Below are positions 27,484 through 36,932 of a DNA stretch of 64,000 nt, piece after piece. The notes below the pieces were generated by a model. That model saw nothing but the letters and a program-made list of their open reading frames with translations. It had not been told where the DNA came from and ran no database searches. The translations under genes and the position numbers were made by a program. Each line of letters begins with the position of its first letter. Position 1 is the stretch's first letter. This stretch comes from Roseomonas sp. (GTDB lineage: Bacteria > Pseudomonadota > Alphaproteobacteria > Acetobacterales > Acetobacteraceae): positions 156,081-220,080 of the forward strand of contig JADCGA010000019.1 of assembly GCA_020249265.1 (NCBI GenBank). Reading direction: 5' to 3'.

Positions 27484-28533
27484 TCAGGGAATGGTATAAC
27501 CGCGCGCCTTGCCGACGCTGTCATTCCAAACCCGCGCGCAATCCGCCCAAACGCGGTTGCAGCTATCGCGGAAGCTTGGCAGAACCACCGCGGTCACCGC
27601 TTCACGCACGCGGCGTTCATCTTCCGCCGGCGGTGCCACCACCTGCACATTGAATTTACGCGTGGTGCAGGCATCCTGACCCTGGAAGCAGGCGAAGGCC
27701 TCATTGCTCGCGGTACGTGCCAAATCCCACATCTGCTTTTCCAGATCAGCAAAAGCACGCGTGAGTGCGGCCTGCTGTTCCGGGTTGAAGCGCCGCCAGG
27801 CATTCAGGGAAATGAAATGCCCCTGCACACCGGAAGCGAGCGACACCGGCAGGATGGTGCGGATGACTTCGCCCCAATTCGCGGTATAGGCAGAGGTGGC
27901 AGAGGTGATGCCGCATTCCACCGTGCCGCGTTGCAAGGCCTGATAGGTTTCGGAAAGCTGCAAGGTGACGGGTGTTGCGCCAAGCGATTGCAGCAGCGCA
28001 GACATGGTTGGCGTATAGGACCGCACCTTGAGACCACGCAGATCAGCCATGGAAGCAACCGGACGATTGCAGAAGAACATCTGCGCGCCGAAGGGCCACA
28101 GCGTCATCACCTTGGCATTGAAGCGTTCTTGCAGGCGCCGATCAAGCGCTTCCCGCCCGCCCGCGATGGCTTGTTGCGTTTCTTCCAAAGTGGTCGAAAC
28201 GCCCATAAGGTCGAGCGAATCAATAAAGGGCTCATCACGTGCGGTCTGGCCGATCAGCACGCTCATCACATCAAAAGTGCCATTGCGCAGATGGCGCAGC
28301 GCATCCGGCGCGGCCGCACCCACTTGGTCCATTGGGTTGAAGGTGACTGCCAAATTGATGCCCGTGGTCTGACCAAGGCCCGTGAAGAAGGGCCGTTCAA
28401 TGCCTTCGGTGTGGCGAGAATTGGAAGTGAAATGCCCCGCGACGCGAAGTTGGACTGGGCTTTGGGCGAAGGCGGGTGCTGCGGCAAGCATGGCGCCAAA
28501 GGCCGCGCCAAGGAGCGAAAGGGGGGTACGCAT
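27484..28533 (-). CDS. TRAP transporter solute receptor (DctP type)
   Basis: 349 aa. Start at 28533 gives a clean signal peptide (MRTPLSLLGAAFGAMLAAAPAFAQ); the frame is open for 104 more codons upstream but those overlap the divergent permease region. Family traits include GTFDVMSVLIGQ, the conserved Arg region LRGLKVRSYTPTMSALLQSLGATPV and a TVECGITSATS ligand-loop segment. The matching permease genes lie on the other strand at 28696-30602, so the three-part system is split between divergent transcripts. Confidence 0.9.
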   Translation of the reverse strand: MRTPLSLLGAAFGAMLAAAPAFAQSPVQLRVAGHFTSNSRHTEGIERPFFTGLGQTTGINLAVTFNPMDQVGAAAPDALRHLRNGTFDVMSVLIGQTARDEPFIDSLDLMGVSTTLEETQQAIAGGREALDRRLQERFNAKVMTLWPFGAQMFFCNRPVASMADLRGLKVRSYTPTMSALLQSLGATPVTLQLSETYQALQRGTVECGITSATSAYTANWGEVIRTILPVSLASGVQGHFISLNAWRRFNPEQQAALTRAFADLEKQMWDLARTASNEAFACFQGQDACTTRKFNVQVVAPPAEDERRVREAVTAVVLPSFRDSCNRVWADCARVWNDSVGKARGYTIP

Positions 28534-28695
28534 CAAACATTCTCCCGAATAAGGTCGGCACAGATTTTGCGAACCCTGCCGCCGTGAGTGACGAGTTTTG
28601 CCAGGTTGCGGTCTCTGTGCAACACGGCGTTCGATTTGCCAAGCAACCGGCGCGCCAAGGCGGGCCGAAGCGTTTTGAATAAGGCCACGCCGCCC

Positions 28696-29298
28696 ATGAC
28701 CCCGATAGACCCGAACCCAGTCAGCCGCTTTTTCGGGCCACCTGCCCGATTTCTCGCCATTCTGTCGGGCTGGTGGCTGATCGCACTCTCCTTCTTGACG
28801 GTGGCGGAAATCCTGCTGCGGAAGTTCTTTTCCTTCTCGCTGCAAGGGGTGGATGAAATCGGTGGCTATACCACCGCCGTTGTCTCGGCCTTTGGTTTTG
28901 CCTCAGCGCTCATGATCAAGGCGCATACGCGCGTCGATTTCCTGCTGGGGCGCATGCCGGCATTCCTCCGCGCCGTGTTGAATACGCTGGCTTATGGGCT
29001 GCTGGCGGCCATGGCGATTTATGGCGCCTGGCGCGGCTGGTCGGTGCTGGAAGAAAGCATCGAATTCCAGGCCCATGCCAATTCGCCGCTGCAAACACCG
29101 CTTTGGTTGCCGCAGGGCGCCTGGATGATTGGGCTTGTGCTGTTTGCGCTTTCCGCCGGCGCCATGGCCGCCCATGCCTTTTGGTTGCTGCTGTCAGACC
29201 GGGCGCGGCTCAATCGATTCTACGGGCCGCTGACGCTGGATGAGGAAATCGAAGCCGAGATGGGCACCATCCTGGAACGCGAAGGCAAGCAGCCATGA
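28696..29298 (+). CDS. TRAP transporter small permease (DctQ type)
   Basis: 200 aa with four membrane segments; the DctQ signature region is VAEILLRKFFSFSLQGVDEIGGY. Start at 28696 was chosen because MTPIDPNPVSRFFGPPARF precedes the first hydrophobic stretch, while the longer frame reads through the promoter gap shared with the receptor gene. It overlaps the large permease gene as ATGA. Confidence 0.9.
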   Translation: MTPIDPNPVSRFFGPPARFLAILSGWWLIALSFLTVAEILLRKFFSFSLQGVDEIGGYTTAVVSAFGFASALMIKAHTRVDFLLGRMPAFLRAVLNTLAYGLLAAMAIYGAWRGWSVLEESIEFQAHANSPLQTPLWLPQGAWMIGLVLFALSAGAMAAHAFWLLLSDRARLNRFYGPLTLDEEIEAEMGTILEREGKQP

Positions 29299-30602
29299 TC
29301 GGCATTACCGAAGCCAGCATCGGCTTTCTGCTGCTGATCGCCTTCCTGTTTTTGGGCCTTCATGTGGCGGTGGCGATGTTCCTGATCGCGCTGCTGGGGG
29401 CGGCGCTATATCTTGGGCCGCCCTTGGTCGCCGCCTTTGGCACGCAGCTTTGGGGTGCCATGGAAGATTACGTGCTGCTTTCCATCCCGCTCTATATTCT
29501 GCTGGGTGAAATCCTTGTGCGGTCTGGTTCAACGGATCGGCTTTATCGGTCACTGGCAGATTGGCTGAATTTTCTGCCAGGCGGGCTGTTGCACACCAAT
29601 ATCGGTGCGTCTGCGGTGTTTTCCGCCGTATCCGGTTCTTCTGTTGCCACGGCTGCGACGATTTCAACCGTGGCGCTGCCATCCTTTCGCAAGCGGCGCT
29701 ATGATACGCGCCTGGTGTTGGGTTCTATCGCGGCTGGCGCATCGCTTGGCAATCTGATCCCGCCCGGGATTGCGCTGATTGTCTATGGCGCCATGACCAA
29801 TACATCGGTCGGGCAGCTTTATGCCGCCGCCGTGGTGCCGGGGATTGTGATGACAGTGCTGTTCATGGGCACCATCATCCTGATCGCACTCGTGAAGCCC
29901 GATCTGGTGCGGCAGAAGGAAGTCGCTGATCCATTGCGCGAAAGGCTGAAGCGCCTGGTGGATCTGCTGCCGCCTTTCGTGATTTTCGGCATCATCATGG
30001 GTTCCATCTATACCGGCTGGGCAACGGTGACGGAAAGCGCCGCACTCGCCGTTGTGGTGGCGCTGCCGATTGCGGCGTTTTATGGTCGGCTTTCCATTCG
30101 CATGCTGCATGATTGCTTCGTCGCAACCGCCAATCTGACGGCAATGAGCATGCTGATCCTGGCCGTTGCCTTCTATCTGAACTTCGTCATGGGGTTGCTT
30201 GGCGTCACACCCGCGCTTGGCGCTTTTGCCACCAGTATTGGCGCCAGCCCGCTGGAGTTGATTATCGCGCTCACGATCTTCTATTTGCTGCTGGGCATTT
30301 TCTTTGAAACCCTGCCCATGCTTGTGGGCACTGTGCCGGTGGTCTTCCCGGTGATTGTCGCGGCCGGCATTGATCCTGTCTGGTTCGGCGTTTTCATTGT
30401 ACTGATGTGCGAAATCTCATTGATCTCACCGCCTGTTGGCATGACGCTTTACGTCATTCAGGCGGTGCGCCGGGAAGGCACGATTGCCGAGGTTTTCCAG
30501 GGCACCGTGCCCTTCTTCATCGCCATGGTGGTGATGACGATGCTATTGATTGCCTTCCCGGAAATGGCGCTGTGGCTACCTAGGATCAGCTTCGGGCCAT
30601 AG
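29295..30602 (+). CDS. TRAP transporter large permease (DctM type)
   Basis: 435 aa polytopic protein with DctM motifs SIPLYILLGEILVRSG, ASAVFSAVSGSSVATAATI and GNLIPPGIALIVYG. Together with the small permease and the divergent receptor it forms one TRAP system. Confidence 0.94.
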   Translation: MIGITEASIGFLLLIAFLFLGLHVAVAMFLIALLGAALYLGPPLVAAFGTQLWGAMEDYVLLSIPLYILLGEILVRSGSTDRLYRSLADWLNFLPGGLLHTNIGASAVFSAVSGSSVATAATISTVALPSFRKRRYDTRLVLGSIAAGASLGNLIPPGIALIVYGAMTNTSVGQLYAAAVVPGIVMTVLFMGTIILIALVKPDLVRQKEVADPLRERLKRLVDLLPPFVIFGIIMGSIYTGWATVTESAALAVVVALPIAAFYGRLSIRMLHDCFVATANLTAMSMLILAVAFYLNFVMGLLGVTPALGAFATSIGASPLELIIALTIFYLLLGIFFETLPMLVGTVPVVFPVIVAAGIDPVWFGVFIVLMCEISLISPPVGMTLYVIQAVRREGTIAEVFQGTVPFFIAMVVMTMLLIAFPEMALWLPRISFGP

Positions 30603-30683
30603 GGCTTGAAGCAGCCCCGCTGGAAATCGGCAGCGCATCCTGCCATGAAGCGCGCATGAAACGTCACGTGAAAACGCCGGCGC

Positions 30684-31340
30684 ATGCTGATCCTCGCCCT
30701 TGAAGGCGCGCTCGCGGAATGTTCCGCGGCGCTGTTGCGTGATGGTGCCGTGCTGGCCTTGGCCCTGCATGATGCGCCGCGCGGCCACCCCACTGCCCTT
30801 CCCAGCATGGCGCAGCAGGTATTGGCGCAAGCCGGCTTCACGCCTCAGGCGCTGGACGCCATCGCAGTCGGCATTGGGCCAGGCGGCTTCACGGGCCTGC
30901 GCACGGCCATTGCGCTGGCTGAAGGCTTGGCGCAGTCGCTCGGCAAGCCCCTGATTGCGGTAACAACGGGGGAGGCCTTGGCCGCGCAAGTACCGCGAGC
31001 CTTGCCAACGCAAGCGCTTTGGTCCGTGCTGGATCAACGCCAAGGCCGGGTGGTGTTGGAAGTCTTCCCGCCCATGGCCGCGGTGCCGGAAGCACCCGTA
31101 ATCCTGCCGCTGACCGAACTGCCCGATCCTGACGGACCTGTAGTGCTTGTGGGTAATGCGGCTGCGACCGTTCTAAAGCTGCTTCAGGCACGCGGGGTTA
31201 TGGCGGATGCTTATCCCAAAACCTTTCCCTTGGCCGAAGCGGTGGGGCGCGTGGCAGCGCAACGGATTGCGGGCAAGCTCCCCCCGCGCAGTGCCGCCCC
31301 GCTTTACGCCGAACCGCCTGCCACCACGAAGCCGGACTAG
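30684..31340 (+). CDS. tsaB: tRNA threonylcarbamoyladenosine modification factor TsaB
   Basis: 218 aa, inactive ASKHA-fold partner of TsaD needed for t6A37 formation in ANN-decoding tRNAs. [18 protein letters not shown] and the conserved [21 protein letters not shown] are diagnostic. Its TAG stop (31338-31340) is the edge of repeat family 2. rimI follows, an old and common bacterial pairing (tsaB-rimI). Confidence 0.94.
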   Translation: MLILALEGALAECSAALLRDGAVLALALHDAPRGHPTALPSMAQQVLAQAGFTPQALDAIAVGIGPGGFTGLRTAIALAEGLAQSLGKPLIAVTTGEALAAQVPRALPTQALWSVLDQRQGRVVLEVFPPMAAVPEAPVILPLTELPDPDGPVVLVGNAAATVLKLLQARGVMADAYPKTFPLAEAVGRVAAQRIAGKLPPRSAAPLYAEPPATTKPD

Positions 31341-31459
31341 TGGTGCGATTTATGCCAACCTTTCCTGATCCAAAACTATCCCTACGCACCACTAGCCCTA
31401 TAGTTGGTGGGCCGATTGACGCCGCTGCCCTGAACCGACAGCCGCGACCGGACCACTGG
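31337..31459. repeat. Dispersed intergenic repeat family 2, copy 2 (inverted relative to copy 1)
   Basis: Read on the minus strand this matches 10272-10395: CCAGTGGTCCGGTCGCGGCTGTCGG.., then AATCGGCCCACCAACTATA, then GCTAGTGGTGCG, about 30 variable bases and ATCGCACCACTAG. The inner variable part is poorly conserved, while the bounding inverted dodecamers are nearly perfect. It fills the tsaB-rimI gap; its left CTAG is the tsaB stop. Confidence 0.85.
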
Positions 31460-31464
31460 CGCCC

Positions 31465-31926
31465 ATGACAGCGCTGATCAAAGCCGTTGGCGCGGAGGCG
31501 GCGCCCCTGCTTGCGGAAATCCATGCCGAGGTCTTCACATCTGATGAGGCTTGGGGGCAGGACGCCATCGCCCTGATGCTCGGGCTGCCCGGACATTTCG
31601 GCCTGCTGGCCATCCATGAGGATCAGCCGCTTGGCTTTGCACTCGGCCGGGCGCAGGCGGGGGAGGCTGAAATCCTGACCATCGCGGTTCGGCCAAGGGC
31701 ATGGCGGCTGGGAATTGGGCGCCTTCTGTTGCGCGCGCTGATGACCGAGGCCGCGCGGCGTGGCGCGGCGGAACTCTTTCTTGAGGTTGCAGAATCGAAC
31801 ATGAATGCACACGCGCTCTACAGCTCTGCTGGTGCGCGGAAGGTTGGCCGCCGACCGCGTTATTATGCTGATGGTGCGGCTGCGCTCATCTTGCGGATCG
31901 ACCTTGCTGATACAGCACGAGTTTGA
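31465..31926 (+). CDS. rimI: Ribosomal-protein-S18-type N-acetyltransferase RimI
   Basis: 153 aa GNAT acetyltransferase. The acetyl-CoA binding loop reads RPRAWRLGIGRLLLRALM (Q/RxxGxG/A type) near residue 77, followed by LEVAESNMNAHALYSSAGARKVGRR, the conserved C-terminal motif of RimI. The ATG at 31465 is just outside the repeat. Probably acetylates the N-terminal alanine of S18; wider substrates possible. Confidence 0.88.
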   Translation: MTALIKAVGAEAAPLLAEIHAEVFTSDEAWGQDAIALMLGLPGHFGLLAIHEDQPLGFALGRAQAGEAEILTIAVRPRAWRLGIGRLLLRALMTEAARRGAAELFLEVAESNMNAHALYSSAGARKVGRRPRYYADGAAALILRIDLADTARV

Positions 31927-31953
31927 GTCTCCCCCCCAAGAATCCAGGGAATA

Positions 31954-32199
31954 TCAACCGTGGCGGAGCAGAATAACGGAATCTCCATTTTCAAGATCAC
32001 TAATGCTGAGCACCTCATGCCCCTGTTCCTGAGCTGTCAGCGGTAGGTTGCGGCGCGGTTCAGCCCCACGCAGCCTGATCTCCAGAATCTGCCCGGATTT
32101 CATTTGGTCCAGTGCCAGACGCACAAGAACAAAAGTCATCGGGCAGCTTTCCGATGAAATATCAATGTGGTGATCCGGGTTTGGGAGAGTGGCGTACAT
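31954..32199 (-). CDS. TusA-family sulfur-carrier-like protein
   Basis: 81 aa. Two-layer TusA/SirA fold indicated by SSESCPMTFVLVRLALDQMKSGQILEI and the end GDSVILLRHG. The catalytic cysteine lies in CPMT, where classic TusA has CPxP; the second proline is missing. This CPMT variant is known to me in other rhodospirillaceal-type members, so it may mark a subgroup. Convergent with rimI; role in sulfur trafficking inferred only from the family. Confidence 0.75.
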   Translation of the reverse strand: MYATLPNPDHHIDISSESCPMTFVLVRLALDQMKSGQILEIRLRGAEPRRNLPLTAQEQGHEVLSISDLENGDSVILLRHG

Positions 32200-32339
32200 G
32201 GCAATGGCTGCAGCCTAAATCGCAGGTTCTTCTTTTGGGACATGCCAGCCTATCCGACACCCCAGAATGAATGGCTAAGGAACCTCTGATTTAACCTGCC
32301 CCCCTGGGCCTGTCACTGATCTTCTGATTCTGTCGCGCA

Positions 32340-32649
32340 TTGGCCATTCAAGTGTTGAGCGTGTCCCCTATGCGGCATGTGAGCTTCCAGGTTGCCCAGA
32401 AAACCGGGAACGCCGGCAACATGCAGGATGCCGCCCAGGGTCTGGCCCCATGTCTCGAAGCTGCCGAGGCTTCGCGCGGCGGTCCCTTCCACTGCTTACC
32501 CAGTCTTGGTAGAGGATCAGGCAGGCCGCCACAAGCCGTGCGCGATTGGCGCGCACCCAGATCATCAGGTCAGGCTGGCGAAAGCCCTCACGCCGCCAGG
32601 GCTGGTCGCTGGGCGCGTCGAGCCGAATGCGCAGGATCAGGCGTAGCAT
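32340..32649 (-). pseudogene. C-terminal fragment of a phage/plasmid-type primase-helicase-like protein, frameshifted
   Basis: The minus strand reads RLDAPSDQPWRREGF..DLMIWVRANRARLVAACLILYQDW in one frame, then, after a shift near 32475, SLGSFETWGQTLGGILHVAG and VPGFLGNLEA in another. Joined, this is the conserved C-terminal pattern (PWRR..WVRENR..LV.A.LTL...W, LGSF..W..TLGGIL..AGVPGFLGN) I associate with large DNA-replication proteins of integrated elements. Both ends and the N-terminal bulk are gone. Confidence 0.65.
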
Positions 32650-32744
32650 GGCGGAGCCCGTTCAGGCGCAGAATGGACCCTTGTTGACAGCCCCCCAACC
32701 CATTGCGACCGTGCACCAAATAAGCACCGTAGCCGAAGCAGCCA

Positions 32745-33011
32745 CAAGATGGAACTTTCTGCACGCGCGCAGCCGTCAATCAGTTTCGGCTGATGCTGCA
32801 TACCGGCGCTTACTGGTTGTTGTGGTTGTTGCGCAGCCTGATGCCGAAGCGATCCTCCTGGTATCTTGCTCAATTCGATGGGTTGCGATTGCGCCTGGTG
32901 AAGATTGCAACGCCGGTGGTCAGCAGGCAAAGCCGCATCCTGCTGCATATGCCAAGCGCTTGTCCCGATCGGTCTATGCTGCGCATGGCGCTTGAGCGTC
33001 TGCCCTCTTGA
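32745..33011 (+). pseudogene. C-terminal remnant of an IS1380-type transposase
   Basis: The frame reads AVNQFRLMLHTGAYWLLWLL, MPKRSSW, AQFDGLRLRLVKIATPVV and LLHMPSACPD, ending RMALERLPS before a stop at 33011. This is the C-terminal pattern of IS1380-family transposases (NQ-R-LHTAAYWLLW.., FDTLRLRLIKIA.RVVE, R.HLP.A.P). The catalytic domain and both IS ends are missing, so it cannot move. Confidence 0.7.
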
Positions 33012-33524
33012 CATACGGGGCGGATGCCCCAGCGCAAATCCCAGAAGCCTCAACCGACAAACCCCGCGATACGCAAGACAAAACCAGAACAGGGGGCCGG
33101 GAGAGGAGCCGTGTCAGCAATTTGGCTCAGCAGAGGAGGGAGGAGCAGAATCAACCAGGCGCAGGGGGACACGAATAATGCGCACTACCTTTGAAAGACT
33201 ACACGTTATTGGTGAACATACGGTCCGGAAGACCGCGCGCTCTTCGGTCACACGCGTAAAGGGAGAATCGCCGCTTTCATAAGATGTTATGAATTGCCGC
33301 ATTCTTCGGCATGCGGAAAACAGGATTCATTGAAGAATTTTCATACTTGCCTTCAAGGCTCCTTCACCAAGGCCAAATATGATGCACCTGTCATCCTCCT
33401 GGTTCCGAGGCAGGCAGGTGCGTAGTGATCCCAGTTTGCTGGTGATTGCGCGTTTTCGCATCGGTGCGCGCCCTTGGAACGAGAGTATGGCTTTTGGAAA
33501 CGCGACGGGGACCAGGAGACCCAA

Positions 33525-35324
33525 ATGTTACGAATTCGGCCAATGGCCATTGTCATGAGCCTTGCGCTTGCCGCTGCATCGGGCCTTGCGCTGCTGTCCT
33601 TCCTGATGATGCAGGATGCCTTCAGCGATGCGCGCCGCGCCTATCAGAACCAGCATTTGTCCTATCGCCTGGCCGATGAATTGCGCCAGAGCTCGGACGA
33701 TATCACGCGCAATGCGCGTACCTATGTGGTGACGGGCGATCCGAAATGGGAAGAACAATTCCTGTCGGTGATCGGGATTCGCAATGGTGAAAAGCCGCGC
33801 CCGGTGGATTATCACCGAATCTACTGGGATTTCGTGGCGGCCACTGGCCGCGCGCCGCGCCCGGATGGCGCGCGTATCCCGCTGCAACAGATGATGCGTG
33901 AAGCCGGTTTCTCGGAAGCGGAATTCGCACTTCTGCGTCAGGCGCAGCAGAATTCCGATGCGCTGATCCAGCTTGAAACGGTTGCGATCAACGCCGCCAA
34001 GGGGATTTTCGCTGACGCCGAGGGCAAGTTCACCGTCCGCCGCGCACCCGATTTCGCCATGGCGCGTGATTTGATGCATGGCGCGGATTACCACCGCTTC
34101 AAGGCAGATATTATGGGTCCGATTGACCAATTCTATGTCGCCCTTGAAGAACGCCTGGCCTCCAACATTCGTGCTGCCGAAGATCGGGTTGCCTATTGGC
34201 GTGCCCTCCTTGGTATTGCGGTGGCGATGATTCTCGCGGTTTCCGCTGCTGCCGCCTGGTTGCTGGTGCTGCGCATCTCAAAGCCGCTCGATGAGCTTTC
34301 CGGTTCCATGGACAAGCTTACGAAGGGTGATCTTGGCGTTGACATTCCGCATGCCAGCCGCGTGGATGAAATCGGCGACATGAGCCGCTCCACCACCATC
34401 TTCCGCGATGGCCTGGTGGAAACGGCGAAGCTGCGTGAGGCGGAAGCCAAGCGTGGTGCGGAATTGGGATCCGCACGCCGAGCCGCCATTCAGGAAATCG
34501 CCAATGACCTGGATAAGGCGATTGGTCAATCCGTTACGGCGCTGTCTGACAATTCGGCCAAGCTGGTGGTGGAAGGTGGCAAGGTTGCCAGCACTACGGA
34601 TACCGCGCTTACTCAGGCCCGCACTGCGGCGCATGAAGGCACGGAAGCCAATAACGGCATCCAGAGCGTCTCTGCCGCGGCGGAACAGCTGACTGTTGCA
34701 ATCTCTGAAGTCTCGGCACGGGTGAATGCGGTCGCGCAAACCGCCCGTAGCGCGGCGGATGAGGCGGATCGCGTCACCTCCCTGATTGATGGGCTGAATG
34801 CGGCATCGGTCAGGATCAATGACGTGACCGGGCTGATTGGGTCCATTGCGGCGCAGACCAATCTTCTGGCGCTGAATGCGACCATCGAATCGGCGCGCGC
34901 GGGTGAAGCCGGCAAGGGCTTTGCTGTGGTGGCATCAGAAGTGAAGAACCTGGCCGCGCAATCGGCCAAGGCGACCGAGGGGATTCAGGGCGAAATCAGC
35001 GCCATGCAATCCATCATTTCGGATGTGGTTGAGGTGATCCGCGAAATCGTGGGCCGCATCAGCCAGCTCAATAACGAAAACGGCGCCATTGCCGCGGCGG
35101 TGGAAGAACAATCCGCCACCACGGCGGAAATCGCCTCAAGCCTGCGTTCGGCCGCTTCTTCGGTGGGTTCGCTGGAAGGCTCGATCGGGCGCGTTTCCAC
35201 CATGACCGAGGATACCGGTAAGGCGATTGGCACCATCAACAACGCCACCAAGTCACTTGCTGAGGAGGCGGTGCAGTTGCGCGGCGCCACGCAATCGCTG
35301 ATCCAGCGCTTGCAAGCAGCCTGA
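33525..35324 (+). CDS. Methyl-accepting chemotaxis protein
   Basis: 599 aa transmembrane chemoreceptor. TM1 is near residues 8-30 ([20 protein letters not shown]). A periplasmic helical sensor of about 190 residues follows, with [23 protein letters not shown] near its start, typical of helical-bundle sensors. TM2 is near 226-248, then HAMP ([23 protein letters not shown]). The signalling tip reads [41 protein letters not shown] chose the ATG at 33525 with AGGAGA upstream, which puts TM1 at the N-terminus. No chemotaxis genes are adjacent; ligand unknown. Confidence 0.93.
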   Translation: MLRIRPMAIVMSLALAAASGLALLSFLMMQDAFSDARRAYQNQHLSYRLADELRQSSDDITRNARTYVVTGDPKWEEQFLSVIGIRNGEKPRPVDYHRIYWDFVAATGRAPRPDGARIPLQQMMREAGFSEAEFALLRQAQQNSDALIQLETVAINAAKGIFADAEGKFTVRRAPDFAMARDLMHGADYHRFKADIMGPIDQFYVALEERLASNIRAAEDRVAYWRALLGIAVAMILAVSAAAAWLLVLRISKPLDELSGSMDKLTKGDLGVDIPHASRVDEIGDMSRSTTIFRDGLVETAKLREAEAKRGAELGSARRAAIQEIANDLDKAIGQSVTALSDNSAKLVVEGGKVASTTDTALTQARTAAHEGTEANNGIQSVSAAAEQLTVAISEVSARVNAVAQTARSAADEADRVTSLIDGLNAASVRINDVTGLIGSIAAQTNLLALNATIESARAGEAGKGFAVVASEVKNLAAQSAKATEGIQGEISAMQSIISDVVEVIREIVGRISQLNNENGAIAAAVEEQSATTAEIASSLRSAASSVGSLEGSIGRVSTMTEDTGKAIGTINNATKSLAEEAVQLRGATQSLIQRLQAA

Positions 35325-35335
35325 TTGGCGACATC

Positions 35336-35374
35336 AAAAAAAGCGCGGTCCGAGCTTTCGGGCCGCGTTTTTTA
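35336..35374. terminator. Bidirectional rho-independent terminator
   Basis: AAAAAAAGCGCGGTCCGAG-CTT-TCGGGCCGCGTTTTTT: a stable stem with an A tract on one side and a T tract on the other, placed between the convergent chemoreceptor and fabI genes. It serves both. Confidence 0.88.
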
Positions 35375-35379
35375 TGGCA

Positions 35380-36216
35380 TCAAACCGTGGAAATATCCGG
35401 CGCGTCGGGGTTCTTCATTCCAACAATATGGTAGCCGCTATCCACATGATGCACTTCGCCCGTGACGCCGGCGGAAAGATCGGACAGCAAATACAAGCCC
35501 GCACCGCCCACTTCCTCAATCGTTACATTGCGCCGGAGCGGTGAATTATACTGGTTCCATTTCAGGATATAGCGAAAATCGCCAATGCCACTCGCGGCCA
35601 GGGTCTTGATGGGGCCGGCGCTGATGGCATTCACGCGAATGCCCGCTTCACCCAAATCGGTCGCCATATAGCGCACGCTGGCTTCCAAGGCAGCCTTGGC
35701 CACACCCATCACATTATAGTGCGGTATCACGCGTTCGGCGCCCAGGTAGGAAAGCGTCAGCTGCGACCCGCCTGGCTTCATCAGCGCGGCGGCACGGCGG
35801 CCTACGGCTACGAAGGAATAGCAGGAAATATCCATCGCCTGCAGAAAGGCATCGCGGGGCGTGTCCAGATAGCGCCCGCGCAGATACTGCTTATCGGCAA
35901 AGCCAATGGCATGCACCAGATAGTCCAGCTTGCCCCAGGCCTTTTCCACTGCGGCAAAGGCGGTATCCATATCGGCATCATCGGCCACATCGCAGGGCAC
36001 CACCAGGCTTGAGCCCAGGCTTTCAGCCAAGGGGCGCACGCGCTTTTCAAGCGCCTCCCCCTGATAGGTGAAGGCAACCTCGCCTCCCTGGGCGGCGATT
36101 GCCTGCGCAATGCCCCAGGCGATGGAACGGTCATTCGCGACGCCCATGATCAGGCCGCGCTTGCCGGCCATCAGGGTGCCCTTGGGGATGCTGGGGGCTG
36201 GATCGGCGTCGTTCAT
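35380..36216 (-). CDS. fabI: Enoyl-[acyl-carrier-protein] reductase (NADH), FabI
   Basis: Last reduction step of each fatty-acid elongation cycle (EC 1.3.1.9). 278 aa from the ATG at 36216; an alternative start at 36171 (MAGKRGLIMGVANDRSIAWG) has AAGGG upstream and is almost as good. Signatures: GVANDRSIAWGIA cofactor loop, HAIGFADK, and the catalytic stretch SYLGAERVIPHYNVMGVAKAALE with Tyr..Lys. Divergent from pdxH. Confidence 0.95.
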   Translation of the reverse strand: MNDADPAPSIPKGTLMAGKRGLIMGVANDRSIAWGIAQAIAAQGGEVAFTYQGEALEKRVRPLAESLGSSLVVPCDVADDADMDTAFAAVEKAWGKLDYLVHAIGFADKQYLRGRYLDTPRDAFLQAMDISCYSFVAVGRRAAALMKPGGSQLTLSYLGAERVIPHYNVMGVAKAALEASVRYMATDLGEAGIRVNAISAGPIKTLAASGIGDFRYILKWNQYNSPLRRNVTIEEVGGAGLYLLSDLSAGVTGEVHHVDSGYHIVGMKNPDAPDISTV

Positions 36217-36335
36217 CGGGTGCGGGACCATGCGGCTGATATCGTTGACGTGCCTCTGCCATGCCCCCGCATGCCGGGCAAGGGCCTTGTCCTTTCGCAA
36301 AGCGACCCGATACAGGGCATGACAAGGAGAACCCC

Positions 36336-36932
36336 ATGGACGGCAATGTGACCACCACCGAAGACCCCTTCGCCCTGTTTCAGGATTGGATGGCGGAAGC
36401 CACCAAGGGGGAGATCAATGACCCCAATGCGGTTTGCCTCGCCACCGCCACGCCGGATGGCCGGCCCTCAGCGCGCATGGTGCTGCTGAAGGGCGTGGAT
36501 GCGCGGGGCTTTGTTTTCTACACCAATCTGGATAGCCGCAAGGGCGGTGAATTGGCCGCCAATCCTTTTGCTGCGCTCTGCTTTCACTGGAAAACCCTGC
36601 AACGCAGTATTCGTGTGGAAGGGCAGGTGGAAGCGGTGACCGATGCCGAGGCGGATGCCTATTACGCATCCCGTGCGCGGACGTCGCGGCTCGGGGCCTG
36701 GGCGTCCAAGCAATCTCGCCCGCTGGAAAGCCGCTTCGCTTTGGAAAAGGCGGTGGCCGAATATGGGCTGAAATATGCGGTGGGCGAGATCCCGCGCCCG
36801 CCCTTCTGGTCCGGATTTCGCGTGCTGCCGGCGCGGATTGAATTCTGGCGTGACATGCCCTTCCGGCTCCATGAACGCCGCGTCTTTCACCGTGACGGCG
36901 CGGCTTGGCGGCTTGAGGCGCTTTATCCGTGA
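36336..36932 (+). CDS. pdxH: Pyridoxamine 5'-phosphate oxidase
   Basis: FMN enzyme of the last step of vitamin B6 synthesis and salvage (EC 1.4.3.5). 198 aa from the ATG at 36336, preceded by AAGGAG. Motifs: [43 protein letters not shown], and the C-terminal [23 protein letters not shown] typical of PdxH. Confidence 0.96.
   Translation: MDGNVTTTEDPFALFQDWMAEATKGEINDPNAVCLATATPDGRPSARMVLLKGVDARGFVFYTNLDSRKGGELAANPFAALCFHWKTLQRSIRVEGQVEAVTDAEADAYYASRARTSRLGAWASKQSRPLESRFALEKAVAEYGLKYAVGEIPRPPFWSGFRVLPARIEFWRDMPFRLHERRVFHRDGAAWRLEALYP

Larger units (their letters stand above)
32200..33524. other. 1.3-kb degenerate region with mobile-element remnants
   Basis: No intact gene. It holds two recognisable coding remnants (32340-32649 minus, 32745-33011 plus). 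Near 32279 the sequence GGAACCTCTGATTTAACC resembles IS-type termini but I find no partner end. From 33170 to 33470 base composition drops in GC relative to the neighbours and I see nothing recognisable. Confidence 0.6.

Noticed and set aside
27265-28587. 440-codon plus-strand frame
   Set aside because: Antisense to the aldo/keto reductase and TRAP receptor genes.
32279-32300. IS terminal inverted repeat GGAACCTCTGATTTAACC
   Set aside because: No matching second end or target duplication could be found in the window.
33170-33470. Candidate short gene before the chemoreceptor
   Set aside because: Frames are below 80 codons, without ribosome sites or recognisable sequence.
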